Assembly: GCA_023487865.1 (NCBI GenBank) | Contig: JAMDBG010000077.1 | Span: 1 to 6,760, forward strand | Direction: 5' to 3' | Length of the DNA stretch: 6,760 nt | Source: Deltaproteobacteria bacterium | Lineage (GTDB): Bacteria; Desulfobacterota; Syntrophia; Syntrophales; UBA5619 | Part shown: positions 1-5,730 of the stretch, piece after piece | How positions within the stretch are numbered: position 1 is the stretch's first letter | How the letters are laid out: each line of letters opens with the position of its first letter | Made by a program: the position numbers and the translations under genes | The notes under the pieces: generated by a model | Databases searched by the model: none | What the model saw: the letters and a program-made list of their open reading frames with translations, nothing else | What the model was told of the DNA's origin: nothing

Positions 1-127
1 TCTTCGCCGAGGGGTACCACGCGGTGTACATCGCCGTCGGCGCCGGCGCCCCCGTCTTCATGAACATCCCCGGCGAGAACCTGAGCGGCATCTATTCCGC
101 GAACGAGTACCTTACCCGCTCGAACCT
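1..127 (+). repeat. 127-bp exact direct repeat, copy 1 (contig-edge duplicate of an internal gltA-like segment)
   Basis: Bases 1-127 are identical, base for base, to 299-425; the match stops at 128 versus 426 (a versus g). In its own frame (starting at base 3) copy 1 encodes the same stretch as copy 2, from FAEGYHAVYIAVG to LTRSNL. At 127/128 the sequence jumps back to a more N-terminal part of the same protein (VTIFEALHKPGG). The offset of 298 is 3x99+1, so the jump shifts the reading frame. This is either an out-of-frame tandem duplication whose left part lies outside the window, or an assembly artefact. A repeat of exactly 127 bases, the k-mer size commonly used as the largest in short-read assemblers, favours the artefact. 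Confidence 0.95.
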
Positions 128-129
128 AC

Positions 130-1023
130 GTGACGATCTTCGAGGCCCTCCACAAGCCGGGAGGGGTGCTCGTCTACGGCATCCCGGAGTTCCGTCTCCC
201 CAAGGCGATCGTGGAGGCGGAGGTGGACTATCTCATGAAACTGGGGGTAAAGATCGAGACCAACACGGTCATCGGCCGCCTCAAGACGGTGGACGAGCTC
301 TTCGCCGAGGGGTACCACGCGGTGTACATCGCCGTCGGCGCCGGCGCCCCCGTCTTCATGAACATCCCCGGCGAGAACCTGAGCGGCATCTATTCCGCGA
401 ACGAGTACCTTACCCGCTCGAACCTGATGAAGGCCTACCGCTTTCCCGAATACGACACGCCCATCGTCCGGGGCAAGCAGGTCGTCGTCATCGGCGGCGG
501 GAACGTGGCGATGGATTCGGTCCGGACCGCGCTGCGCCTGGGTGCGGAAAAGGCCACGATCATCTATCGCCGAACCGAGGTGGAGATGCCGGCCCGAATC
601 GAAGAGGTCCATCATGCCAGGGAGGAGGGTGTTCAGTTTCAACTCCTGACCAATCCCGTGGAGTATATCGGAAACAAGGACGGCTGGGTGACTGGTGTCC
701 GTTGCCAGCGGATGGAGCTGGGCGAACCGGACGAATCGGGGAGGCGGCGTCCCGTGCCGGTCCAGGGCTCCGAGTTTGTCATCCCCGCCGATACGGTGGT
801 CGTCGCCGTCGGGACGATGGCCAATCCGATCGTTCCGGCCACGACGCCGGGCCTGGAGACGAACCTCCGGGGGTACATCGTGACCAAGGATGCTTCCGGC
901 AGGACGAGCCGGGAAGGGGTCTATGCGGGGGGCGACATCGTCACGGGGTCGGCCACGGTCATCCTCGCCATGGGCGCAGGGAGGCAGGCCGCCCGGGCGA
1001 TACACGAGTACCTGTCCCGATAA
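130..1023 (+). CDS. gltA: NADPH-dependent glutamate synthase small subunit / NfnB (SudA)-like flavoprotein, 5'-truncated
   Basis: C-terminal part (about 297 residues) of a class II FAD/NAD(P)-binding oxidoreductase of the GltA (homotetrameric glutamate synthase) / NfnB (ferredoxin-NADP transhydrogenase large subunit) / sulfide dehydrogenase SudA group. Full-length members have about 460-500 residues. Visible are the post-FAD motif GGVLVYGIPEFRLPK (about residue 12), the NAD(P)H-binding Rossmann motif VVVIGGGNVAMDSVRTALRLGA (from about residue 118, GxGxxA/G type), an IYRR element typical of NADPH-binding members, and the C-terminal FAD motif GVYAGGDIVTGSATVILAMGAGR. The N-terminal 4Fe-4S domain and the first GxGxxG are missing because the junction at 127/128 cuts them off. 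The GTG at 130 is an internal valine, not a true start. The family members differ mainly in partner protein: a small NfnA-type gene would be expected just upstream, which is outside the window, so glutamate synthase versus transhydrogenase cannot be decided. Confidence 0.85.
   Translation: MTIFEALHKPGGVLVYGIPEFRLPKAIVEAEVDYLMKLGVKIETNTVIGRLKTVDELFAEGYHAVYIAVGAGAPVFMNIPGENLSGIYSANEYLTRSNLMKAYRFPEYDTPIVRGKQVVVIGGGNVAMDSVRTALRLGAEKATIIYRRTEVEMPARIEEVHHAREEGVQFQLLTNPVEYIGNKDGWVTGVRCQRMELGEPDESGRRRPVPVQGSEFVIPADTVVVAVGTMANPIVPATTPGLETNLRGYIVTKDASGRTSREGVYAGGDIVTGSATVILAMGAGRQAARAIHEYLSR
299..425 (+). repeat. 127-bp exact direct repeat, copy 2 (native position inside the gltA-like gene)
   Basis: This is the second copy of the segment at 1-127. 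Here it sits in uninterrupted coding context: residues before it (GRLKTVDEL) and after it (MKAYRFPEYDTP) read smoothly in one frame as a GltA/NfnB-type protein. It is therefore taken as the authentic copy. Confidence 0.95.
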
Positions 1024-1046
1024 GGGCAGCGTGTGACTGACGAGGA

Positions 1047-1104
1047 GCGCGGCGGAAACGGGAGAGGCAAACCCGGTTCCGCACCGGCGCTCATCATTTT
1101 TTTT
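1047..1104 (+). terminator. Candidate rho-independent terminator of the gltA-like gene
   Basis: An 11-bp stem (1052-1062 with 1072-1082, one A/G mismatch, 9-base loop) can be extended by gcgc 1047-1050 pairing with 1087-1090. A run of eight T's follows at 1097-1104. The T run is also the AAA-AAA Lys-Lys codons at the end of the convergent HDOD gene. The T's start six bases after the outer stem, which is slightly far for a canonical terminator. No T run follows in the opposite direction, so it would work for the + strand gene only. Confidence 0.45.
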
Positions 1105-1927
1105 CGGGAACGATTCTTAGATAACCGCTGCTCAGCGCCAGGGATGAAAGATAATTATAGATGGCTTTACCGGGTGTTAAAGCGAGGGCATCTTTAGGGT
1201 CGGGCATGGGGGATCGGACAACCAGACAGTGCTCCCTTGAGAAGACATAATTCACAGTGGCATAGGCCATCAGCACCGCCCCCTCGGTTGACAGCGACTG
1301 GTTCGTATAGTTCAAGGAAGTCTCTCCAAAAACGAAAGAAATGGATCTGCCTATGTATTCCGGGAGCTCGAATTTTTCAGCGATTTTCAACGCCATCAGC
1401 AGATGATACCGTTCAATAAAGTCCGCGGATAAAGGCTCCTCCTGCATTTTTTCGTACAGGTTGAGAAGGACTTTGCCGATACCCGAGAAAAGACAACAGA
1501 CCTCCACTTGCTGCACATATTCTTTCTGCCAATTCAGCTGCTCGGCTAAAAGCTTGCCTACAACGGCCGCGGAAAAACCTTTGGCCAGCAGTGTCTTGGA
1601 TCTTTCATCCTTCGCCAAGGCCAAAAGACCAAAGCCGATAATGAAAATTTTTACGTAAATCGTTCCCAGACGCAGAATAACGGCGGCAAATGACGCTACC
1701 TTTCCTAAGCTGATTTTCCCGAAATAAGCCGAGTTCGCCAGCTGCATGAGATGACCGGCAATTTCCTGGCTGATCTTTTCTTTTATTGTCTCTCTTTCCC
1801 TTTCCGATGATTCGGGATCGTCCAGGATTTTCAAGACCTCGGGATCAAAACCCAGGCTGACCTTCCCCAGGGTTTCCTCAAAAATGATTTCCGCGGTTTG
1901 CCTTTCTTCATCGGTGTACGGACGCAT
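1094..1927 (-). CDS. HDOD-domain protein (degenerate HD-type signalling domain)
   Basis: A 277-residue protein dominated by one HDOD domain, about residues 25-215. The family core is visible: FDPEVLKILDDP (27-38), the signature LMQLANSAYFG (60-70), then ILRLGTIYVKIFIIGFGLLAL (84-104). At the position where true HD hydrolases carry HDIGK there is LFSGIGK (146-152), so the metal-binding His-Asp pair is absent, as in the HDOD family generally; it should be a regulatory or scaffold protein rather than a phosphodiesterase. No signal peptide or membrane segment; no GGDEF, EAL or receiver domain is attached. The start is well fixed: AAGGAGG (1934-1940) lies six bases before the ATG. It ends in tandem stop codons (TGATGA). 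It follows motA after about 80 bases on the same strand with no evident terminator between, so it is probably the last gene of the stator operon. HDOD proteins are often linked to motility and second-messenger signalling; a role in tuning the motor here is inference. Confidence 0.85.
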   Translation of the reverse strand: MRPYTDEERQTAEIIFEETLGKVSLGFDPEVLKILDDPESSERERETIKEKISQEIAGHLMQLANSAYFGKISLGKVASFAAVILRLGTIYVKIFIIGFGLLALAKDERSKTLLAKGFSAAVVGKLLAEQLNWQKEYVQQVEVCCLFSGIGKVLLNLYEKMQEEPLSADFIERYHLLMALKIAEKFELPEYIGRSISFVFGETSLNYTNQSLSTEGAVLMAYATVNYVFSREHCLVVRSPMPDPKDALALTPGKAIYNYLSSLALSSGYLRIVPEKK

Positions 1928-1990
1928 GCCTTTCCTCCTTGAGATTTACGGCGTGCTGCCGGGGACTTCGCTTCCGACTGATGAGACGGT

Positions 1991-2011
1991 ATGACATAGC
2001 CTCATTGTCAT
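1991..2011. repeat. 6-bp inverted repeat between motA and the HDOD gene
   Basis: ATGACA (1991-1996) and TGTCAT (2006-2011) form a perfect inverted repeat with a nine-base centre, right at the motA stop codon. There is no T run beside it, so it is not a classical terminator. It could be a small mRNA processing or stabilising hairpin, an operator, or chance. Confidence 0.3.
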
Positions 2012-2847
2012 TATCCTGCATAGTTCCCGATCGGCTGCTTTTCTTCATAGATATTGAATTTCTGCTTGATCCTGTCGATGGAGACCATCTTGCCGTCGCG
2101 CATCGAGGGGGTAAGGAATGACTTTAGCTTGGTTTCCAGCAGCCGGGGATTCATATCACTCTGAATGGCCAGTACCCCCTCGAGGATCATGCGTTGCAGC
2201 AGCAGTTCCTGACTGGTTCGTTCACTCAGATTGGCGGCAAAGGGTAAAAAGAAGAAATTGGAAAAAACGAGGCCATAGAGTGTCGACGTCAGGGCGATGG
2301 GGACGGATGCCAGAATGACGGAGGAGTCGCCGACATTGACCATCATGGCGACCAGCCCGACAATACTGCCGATCAGGCCGAAGGGAGGGAAATAGTTGGC
2401 AATGGTCCGAATGATCCTCTCGGCGTCATCCCGTCTCTGCTTAAAGAAATACATTTCCGAACCGAGGATATCCTGAACCTCGCTGGGCTGGTGGCCATCC
2501 ACCAGAAGACCCAAGGCGCCGCGGAGAAAGAGGATGGAGGTCTCCCGCTCGTCCTCCTGCAGGGAGAGAATACCGCTGAAACGCGATTTTACGGCGAGAT
2601 CAATCAGGATTTCGACAATCTCACGAGGCTGCTTCGGGCGGTGGTTGTATGAGGACAGGATCACCCGGTAGACAACCGCCAGGCGGTCAAGCCTGTAGCT
2701 GATCAAGGCGCAACCGAAGCTGCCGCCCATGACGATCAGGAAACCGGAGAGGTTGAAATACATGCCCAGATTTCCCGCCAGCAAAAAACCGGCCAGGGTG
2801 ATAAAGAGTGTGAGCAGAAGACCGATCATATTTTTATTTAGCAGCAT
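2011..2847 (-). CDS. motA: MotA-like flagellar stator proton/sodium channel subunit
   Basis: A 278-residue inner-membrane protein of the MotA/TolQ/ExbB family. With MotB it forms the ion channel that drives flagellar rotation. Four hydrophobic segments are visible at about 5-24, 32-50, 152-172 and 178-202, with a large cytoplasmic loop between the second and third. TM3 opens with FPPFGLIGSIVGLV, carrying the conserved proline and the GLIG core. TM4 reads IALTSTLYGLVFSNFFFLPFA, with the second conserved proline. The loop has RFSGILSLQEDE, matching the family's RxxGLLxLE element, whose Arg and Glu contact the rotor. The tail has EGVLAIQSDMNPRLLETKLKSFL, also typical. Start choice: AGGAG (2855-2859) is one base from the ATG at 2853 but seven from the ATG at 2847, so the second ATG is preferred. 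It lies ten bases after the motB stop and is probably cotranscribed with it. The motB-motA order is inverted relative to most loci. A related non-flagellar ExbB/TolQ-type transporter is less likely given the four segments and long loop. Confidence 0.9.
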   Translation of the reverse strand: MLLNKNMIGLLLTLFITLAGFLLAGNLGMYFNLSGFLIVMGGSFGCALISYRLDRLAVVYRVILSSYNHRPKQPREIVEILIDLAVKSRFSGILSLQEDERETSILFLRGALGLLVDGHQPSEVQDILGSEMYFFKQRRDDAERIIRTIANYFPPFGLIGSIVGLVAMMVNVGDSSVILASVPIALTSTLYGLVFSNFFFLPFAANLSERTSQELLLQRMILEGVLAIQSDMNPRLLETKLKSFLTPSMRDGKMVSIDRIKQKFNIYEEKQPIGNYAG

Positions 2848-2853
2848 TGACAT

Positions 2854-2859
2854 TCTCCT
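2854..2859 (-). promoter_or_regulatory. Ribosome binding site that decides the motA start
   Basis: On the - strand this reads AGGAG followed by one base, then ATG (2853-2851), a TCA codon and a second ATG (2847-2845). Only the second ATG has normal Shine-Dalgarno spacing (seven bases), so the two extra N-terminal residues of the longer reading are probably not translated. Confidence 0.6.
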
Positions 2860-3739
2860 ATAGTAAACTCGGATTGGCTGTTATCGGCAGGGATGGCAGC
2901 TGTTCCCGGCTGACGATGATTTCGACGCGTCGGTTTTTGGTGCGATTGGCCGCTGTATCGTTATTCTCCTTTGGCTGATAATAACTATGGCCTGTCACAC
3001 TGAACTGGGAGGCCGGGACCCCCAGCTCCTCAATCAGGAAGCGGGCCACCGTGGTCGCCCGCATGACCGAGAGCTCCCAGTTAGTGGCAAATGGGCCCGA
3101 CTTGATCGGTACGTTGTCGGTATGGCCAACCACATTGATCATATGCGGCGTTCTCTTCAAAAAAGAGGCTATTTTCAGGATCTTTTCCCTGGCCGTTGAT
3201 CCGAGGTCGGCGTTGCCCGATGGAAAGAGGAGATCGGCAGCCAAAACAATCCGGACCGTTCGATCGGGACTCAGTTCTATGTCGGCAAATTTTGCCAAAT
3301 CCTTATCTTTCAGGGTGAGTATAGCCAAATCGTACAACCTGGCCATTTCCATTTTATTTGGATCCGGACGTTCATCGAGTGTGCCGGTGTCCGTTTTTTG
3401 TCTCCCGGCAGACTGCCGTTCCACCAGGCTATGATCGTTGTCGTCTGGCTTCGCCTCTTGCCGGTTGATTTGGGTTCCCTGGAGGGATTGATCTTGTTGA
3501 ACCTTTTTTACCAAGGGGGAAGACAGTCCGTGCTCGGCCATTTGACGTTGCTGGGCCGATTGATAGAGATACATCACCAGAAAAAGGACAAACATGGTCA
3601 TCATCAAGTCTGCCCATCCCACGGCCCAATGGATGGGTGCGGGTTGTGATTTCGCTTCAAGGATAGCCTGTGTTTCCCCCCTTGCGGACTGGGCTCGACA
3701 CCCCACCATCCGGTTGCAGTCATCCTGTTTCATGATCAC
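2858..3739 (-). CDS. motB: MotB-like flagellar stator protein with OmpA-type peptidoglycan-binding domain
   Basis: A 293-residue stator anchor. After a cytoplasmic N-terminus of about 36 residues, the single membrane helix is GWADLMMTMFVLFLVMYLY (41-59). It carries the essential ion-binding aspartate at D44 in the A-D-(L/F)-M context of MotB. A hydrophilic, Gln- and Asp-rich periplasmic linker follows (about 60-150). The OmpA/MotB C-terminal domain spans about 155-277, with VVGHTDNVPI (203-212), the NWELSVMRA helix (220-228) and NRTKNRRVEI (265-274), the signature that contacts peptidoglycan. Start: a GTG at 3737-3739 overlaps the stop of the upstream small gene (GTGA), suggesting translational coupling. 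An ATG two codons later (3731-3733) is the alternative; AAGGG lies 4 and 10 bases before them. The N-terminus lacks the usual cluster of lysines right before the helix. It is encoded just ahead of motA, opposite to the common order. Confidence 0.92.
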   Translation of the reverse strand: MIMKQDDCNRMVGCRAQSARGETQAILEAKSQPAPIHWAVGWADLMMTMFVLFLVMYLYQSAQQRQMAEHGLSSPLVKKVQQDQSLQGTQINRQEAKPDDNDHSLVERQSAGRQKTDTGTLDERPDPNKMEMARLYDLAILTLKDKDLAKFADIELSPDRTVRIVLAADLLFPSGNADLGSTAREKILKIASFLKRTPHMINVVGHTDNVPIKSGPFATNWELSVMRATTVARFLIEELGVPASQFSVTGHSYYQPKENNDTAANRTKNRRVEIIVSREQLPSLPITANPSLL

Positions 3740-3957
3740 TTGACCCTTGTGAGGGGAAAGGTAGGGATATGCTCCACAGGTCGCACCGGTAATTTTTGCC
3801 GGTCTTCGTGAATCCGGTTGAGATGCAGAAGCAGCAGCAATTCATCTTTTTTAGGAAGCGAGATCGGGGTATGGTCGGTGCGAAAAGCCTGTCGGGTGCG
3901 GTTTTGCAATCGGCCGCGCAGTTCTGATTCTTCATCGAGGGTGATCGCTGGATGCAT
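3736..3957 (-). CDS. Small uncharacterised protein at the head of the stator operon
   Basis: A 73-residue protein that I do not recognise. It is strongly charged, with no signal peptide, no full membrane segment (the LLLLLHL stretch at about 40-46 is too short and is flanked by charged residues) and no cysteines, so it is probably cytoplasmic. It is likely real for three reasons. A near-perfect Shine-Dalgarno (AAGGAGG, 3965-3971) lies in good spacing before the ATG. A sigma-54-type promoter ends about 30-40 bases upstream. Its stop codon overlaps the motB start by four bases. Another frame over the same bases is open from 4040 to 3720 (106 residues), but it has no good ribosome site and a cysteine-rich unlikely composition, and its start would lie upstream of the promoter. 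The position suggests a small regulator or accessory of the stator, which is inference only. Confidence 0.7.
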   Translation of the reverse strand: MHPAITLDEESELRGRLQNRTRQAFRTDHTPISLPKKDELLLLLHLNRIHEDRQKLPVRPVEHIPTFPLTRVK

Positions 3958-3996
3958 GGTTTCTCCTCCTTCCCGTATCTATGACGACAATGGTAA

Positions 3997-4012
3997 AGCA
4001 GATTCCATGCCA
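3997..4012 (-). promoter_or_regulatory. Sigma-54 (RpoN) promoter of the stator operon
   Basis: On the - strand the sequence is TGGCATG-GAAT-CTGCT, against the consensus TGGCACG-N4-TTGCW. The invariant GG and GC dinucleotides have the required ten-base spacing. The predicted transcript start is about 3986, giving a leader of roughly 28 bases that contains the AAGGAGG ribosome site of the 73-residue gene. The position and orientation match a promoter for the small ORF-motB-motA-HDOD unit. Sigma-54 control of flagellar genes is well known, so the biological context fits. Confidence 0.72.
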
Positions 4013-4109
4013 GATAGCGAACAGCCACCCGTTCCTTCATCCGGATGGGTCATTATGCCGCTTTTATTCTTTCAAGGATCGGATAAGGGTACATGCTGTA
4101 ATCTATTGA

Positions 4110-4122
4110 AATCAAATATTAA
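4110..4122 (+). promoter_or_regulatory. IHF-like site upstream of the sigma-54 promoter
   Basis: AATCAAATATTAA matches the IHF consensus WATCAA-N4-TTR at all but one fixed position (A for the second T). It lies in a markedly AT-rich stretch (about 4100-4140) roughly 125-135 bases upstream of the predicted start, between the palindrome at 4147-4161 and the promoter. That is where DNA bending would bring an enhancer-bound activator to sigma-54 polymerase. AT-rich DNA gives such matches by chance, so confidence is modest. Confidence 0.35.
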
Positions 4123-4146
4123 TATGATAATAACAACAAAGAATGT

Positions 4147-4161
4147 CTGAGCTTGGCTCAG
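4147..4161. promoter_or_regulatory. Perfect palindrome, candidate activator (enhancer-binding protein) site
   Basis: CTGAGC-TTG-GCTCAG is a perfect 6-bp inverted repeat with a three-base centre. It is about 160-175 bases upstream of the predicted sigma-54 start, which is normal for an upstream activator site of an NtrC/FleQ-type protein. No second copy was seen nearby. A hairpin with no T run, or chance, are the alternatives. Confidence 0.35.
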
Positions 4162-4492
4162 CGAATGAACCCGTCTGTCACTGGTCAGGTTCGACGTTGC
4201 ACTGCCCATGGGGAATGTTGTCTCGCCTTGCGCATTTATTGCGGCGTCTGGAGCATTACACTGCCGCTCCAAAAAGCGATTCTGTGCCCCGCTGGATTAT
4301 TTGACGGCTGTGTCTCAAAGTCATTGACAACTTCTGGTTTGTTCTGTCAGGATTCCTTTCACTGAGAACCGTATCCTTTCCGGGAAGCCTGCCCCGCGGC
4401 GAAGGGCGTTACCAGTCACGGAGAGAGCCGATGGTCGGATGGGCATTTGTCAAAAGAAGGAGAAAGGAAACCGTCCCGGCAGGACGATTGGT

Positions 4493-5674
4493 ATGAATTA
4501 CCCGAGGATCATACTTAAAAAAGGACGCGATGTCGCACTGCGCCACGGTCATCCCTGGATCTTCTCCGGGGCCATTGCCGCCGTGGAGGGGAAACCCGGA
4601 CCCGGAGATATCGTTTTGGCGGCGGATGCCGCCGGGAGACCTCTCGCCCTCGGATTTTACAACAAGGGAGATATCGCCTTCCGCCTCCTGACTGACGATG
4701 CCGCCGCCCGGATCGACGTCGGCTTCTGGCGGAGACGGATAGAAAGGGCCCTTACCCTGCGCCGCCGGGTCGTTCCTGCGGATACAGACGCCTTCCGTTT
4801 AATCAATGCGGAGGGGGACGGCCTGCCCGGTCTTGTCTGTGACTGCTATGGCCGCTGGCTTGTCGTGACCATCGGGACGGCGGGGATGGAGAAATGGCGG
4901 GAGACCGTGATCGGACTTCTGCTGGAGATTCAGGCGCCGGTTGGGATATATGAGCGCAGCGAGGGACGCTCCCGGCAACTGGAGGGACTTCCCGACCGGA
5001 TCGGTACCGCAGCCGGAGTTGTTCCGGAACGGGCAGAGATCACGGAAAACGGTCTGCGCTTCGAGGTCGACCTGCTCGCCGGCCAGAAGACGGGGTTTTT
5101 CCTCGATCAGCGCCTGAACCGGGAAATCGTCGGCGGCTTCAGCCGGGGGGCGGCGGTCCTTAACTGCTTCTCCTATACCGGGGGATTTTCCGTCTACGCA
5201 GCCCGCCAGGGGGCAAGCCGGGTCGTTTCCGTGGAAGCCTCGGCTGCGGCAAATGAGATCGCCTGCCGGAACTTGTTACGGAACGGCTTTTCCCAGGATC
5301 AGCACCCGGTCCTGACCGCCAACGTCTTCGATTATTTAAGGGAAACGGAAGAGACCTTCGATATGATCATTCTCGATCCCCCCGCTTTTGCCAAATCACG
5401 GAAGGACGTGGACCGGTCGGCGCGGGGTTACAAAGAGATCAATCTCCAGACGGCGCGGCTCCTCCGGGAAGGCGGATTCCTTGCCACCTTCTCCTGCTCA
5501 AATCCTATCGATCCGGAACTCTTCGAGAAGATTGTCCTCGGTGCGGTCCGGGATGCGGGGAAGAACGCTCAGCTCCTCCGCCTCCTCGGCGCAGGGGCGG
5601 ATCATCCCGTAAACCTCGCCCATCCCGAAGGCCGTTACCTCAAGGGGCTCCTGCTTTGTCTCCATTCCGGCTGA
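4493..5674 (+). CDS. rlmI: 23S rRNA m5C methyltransferase RlmI (class I SAM-dependent)
   Basis: A 393-residue protein closely matching the layout and length of E. coli RlmI (396 residues), which methylates C1962 of 23S rRNA using S-adenosylmethionine. An N-terminal PUA domain (about 3-70) includes GRDVALRHGHPWIFSGAI. The central segment has FRLINAEGDGLPGL (101-114). GQKTGFFLDQR (197-207) leads into the catalytic Rossmann domain: SAM motif LNCFSYTGGFSVYAA (223-237), acidic VVSVEAS (244-250), motif IV DPPAF (295-299), and FSCSN (333-337) with the presumed nucleophilic Cys335. The family C-terminus ADHPVNLAHPEGRYLKGL is intact. Start: an in-frame ATG at 4439 would add 18 residues with no family counterpart. 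The ATG at 4493 aligns with the E. coli N-terminus and has AGGA eight bases before it. The gene stands alone, convergent with the lipoprotein gene. No good promoter was found. Confidence 0.93.
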   Translation: MNYPRIILKKGRDVALRHGHPWIFSGAIAAVEGKPGPGDIVLAADAAGRPLALGFYNKGDIAFRLLTDDAAARIDVGFWRRRIERALTLRRRVVPADTDAFRLINAEGDGLPGLVCDCYGRWLVVTIGTAGMEKWRETVIGLLLEIQAPVGIYERSEGRSRQLEGLPDRIGTAAGVVPERAEITENGLRFEVDLLAGQKTGFFLDQRLNREIVGGFSRGAAVLNCFSYTGGFSVYAARQGASRVVSVEASAAANEIACRNLLRNGFSQDQHPVLTANVFDYLRETEETFDMIILDPPAFAKSRKDVDRSARGYKEINLQTARLLREGGFLATFSCSNPIDPELFEKIVLGAVRDAGKNAQLLRLLGAGADHPVNLAHPEGRYLKGLLLCLHSG

Positions 5675-5730
5675 AACGACCCCTACCCGTTTTAACCTGC
5701 TTATACGGGACAGGAATAAGGAAACAGGTC

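Larger units (their letters stand above)
3958..4492. other. Intergenic region between the divergent stator operon and rlmI
   Basis: About 535 bases without a convincing gene. The left part (3958-4161) carries the control region of the - strand stator operon, described separately. In the right part (4162-4492) I see no RNA gene, no convincing ORF and no strong promoter. A TTGACA at 4324-4329 faces rlmI but has only a poor -10 (CAGGAT) 18 bases on. A second TTGACG lies 13 bases upstream of it (4311-4316). The stretch GGCTGTGTCTCAAAG (about 4307-4323) resembles the ends of some insertion sequences, but no transposase remnant or matching second end is visible. Confidence 0.6.

Noticed and set aside
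112..1005. Antisense 297-residue open frame opposite the gltA-like gene
   Set aside because: It mirrors the GC-rich coding frame, has low-complexity Asp/Arg/Gly content and no recognisable domain.
24..1040. Long open frame over the gltA-like gene in frame 3
   Set aside because: Only its first 35 residues are gltA-like (the duplicated segment). After 127 it is an Arg/Gly/Pro-rich shadow of the true frame.
1949..1961. Small hairpin CGGC-GTGCT-GCCG between motA and the HDOD gene as a terminator
   Set aside because: The stem is four base pairs and has no T run, so it would not stop transcription into the HDOD gene.
3720..4040. 106-residue - strand frame overlapping the 73-residue gene
   Set aside because: Its start lies upstream of the sigma-54 promoter, it lacks a good ribosome site, and its Cys-rich sequence looks like a shadow frame.
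4076..4090. Sigma-28-like GCCGATAA element (TCGGATAA) on the + strand
   Set aside because: It faces away from the stator operon and has no TAAA -35 element at the needed spacing.
4439..4492. Upstream ATG for rlmI adding 18 residues
   Set aside because: The extra residues have no counterpart in RlmI, while the ATG at 4493 aligns with the family N-terminus and has a usable AGGA.
5675..5730. Terminator between rlmI and the lipoprotein gene
   Set aside because: Only a 5-bp inverted repeat (cccgt/acggg, 14-base loop) without a T run is present, which is too weak to call.
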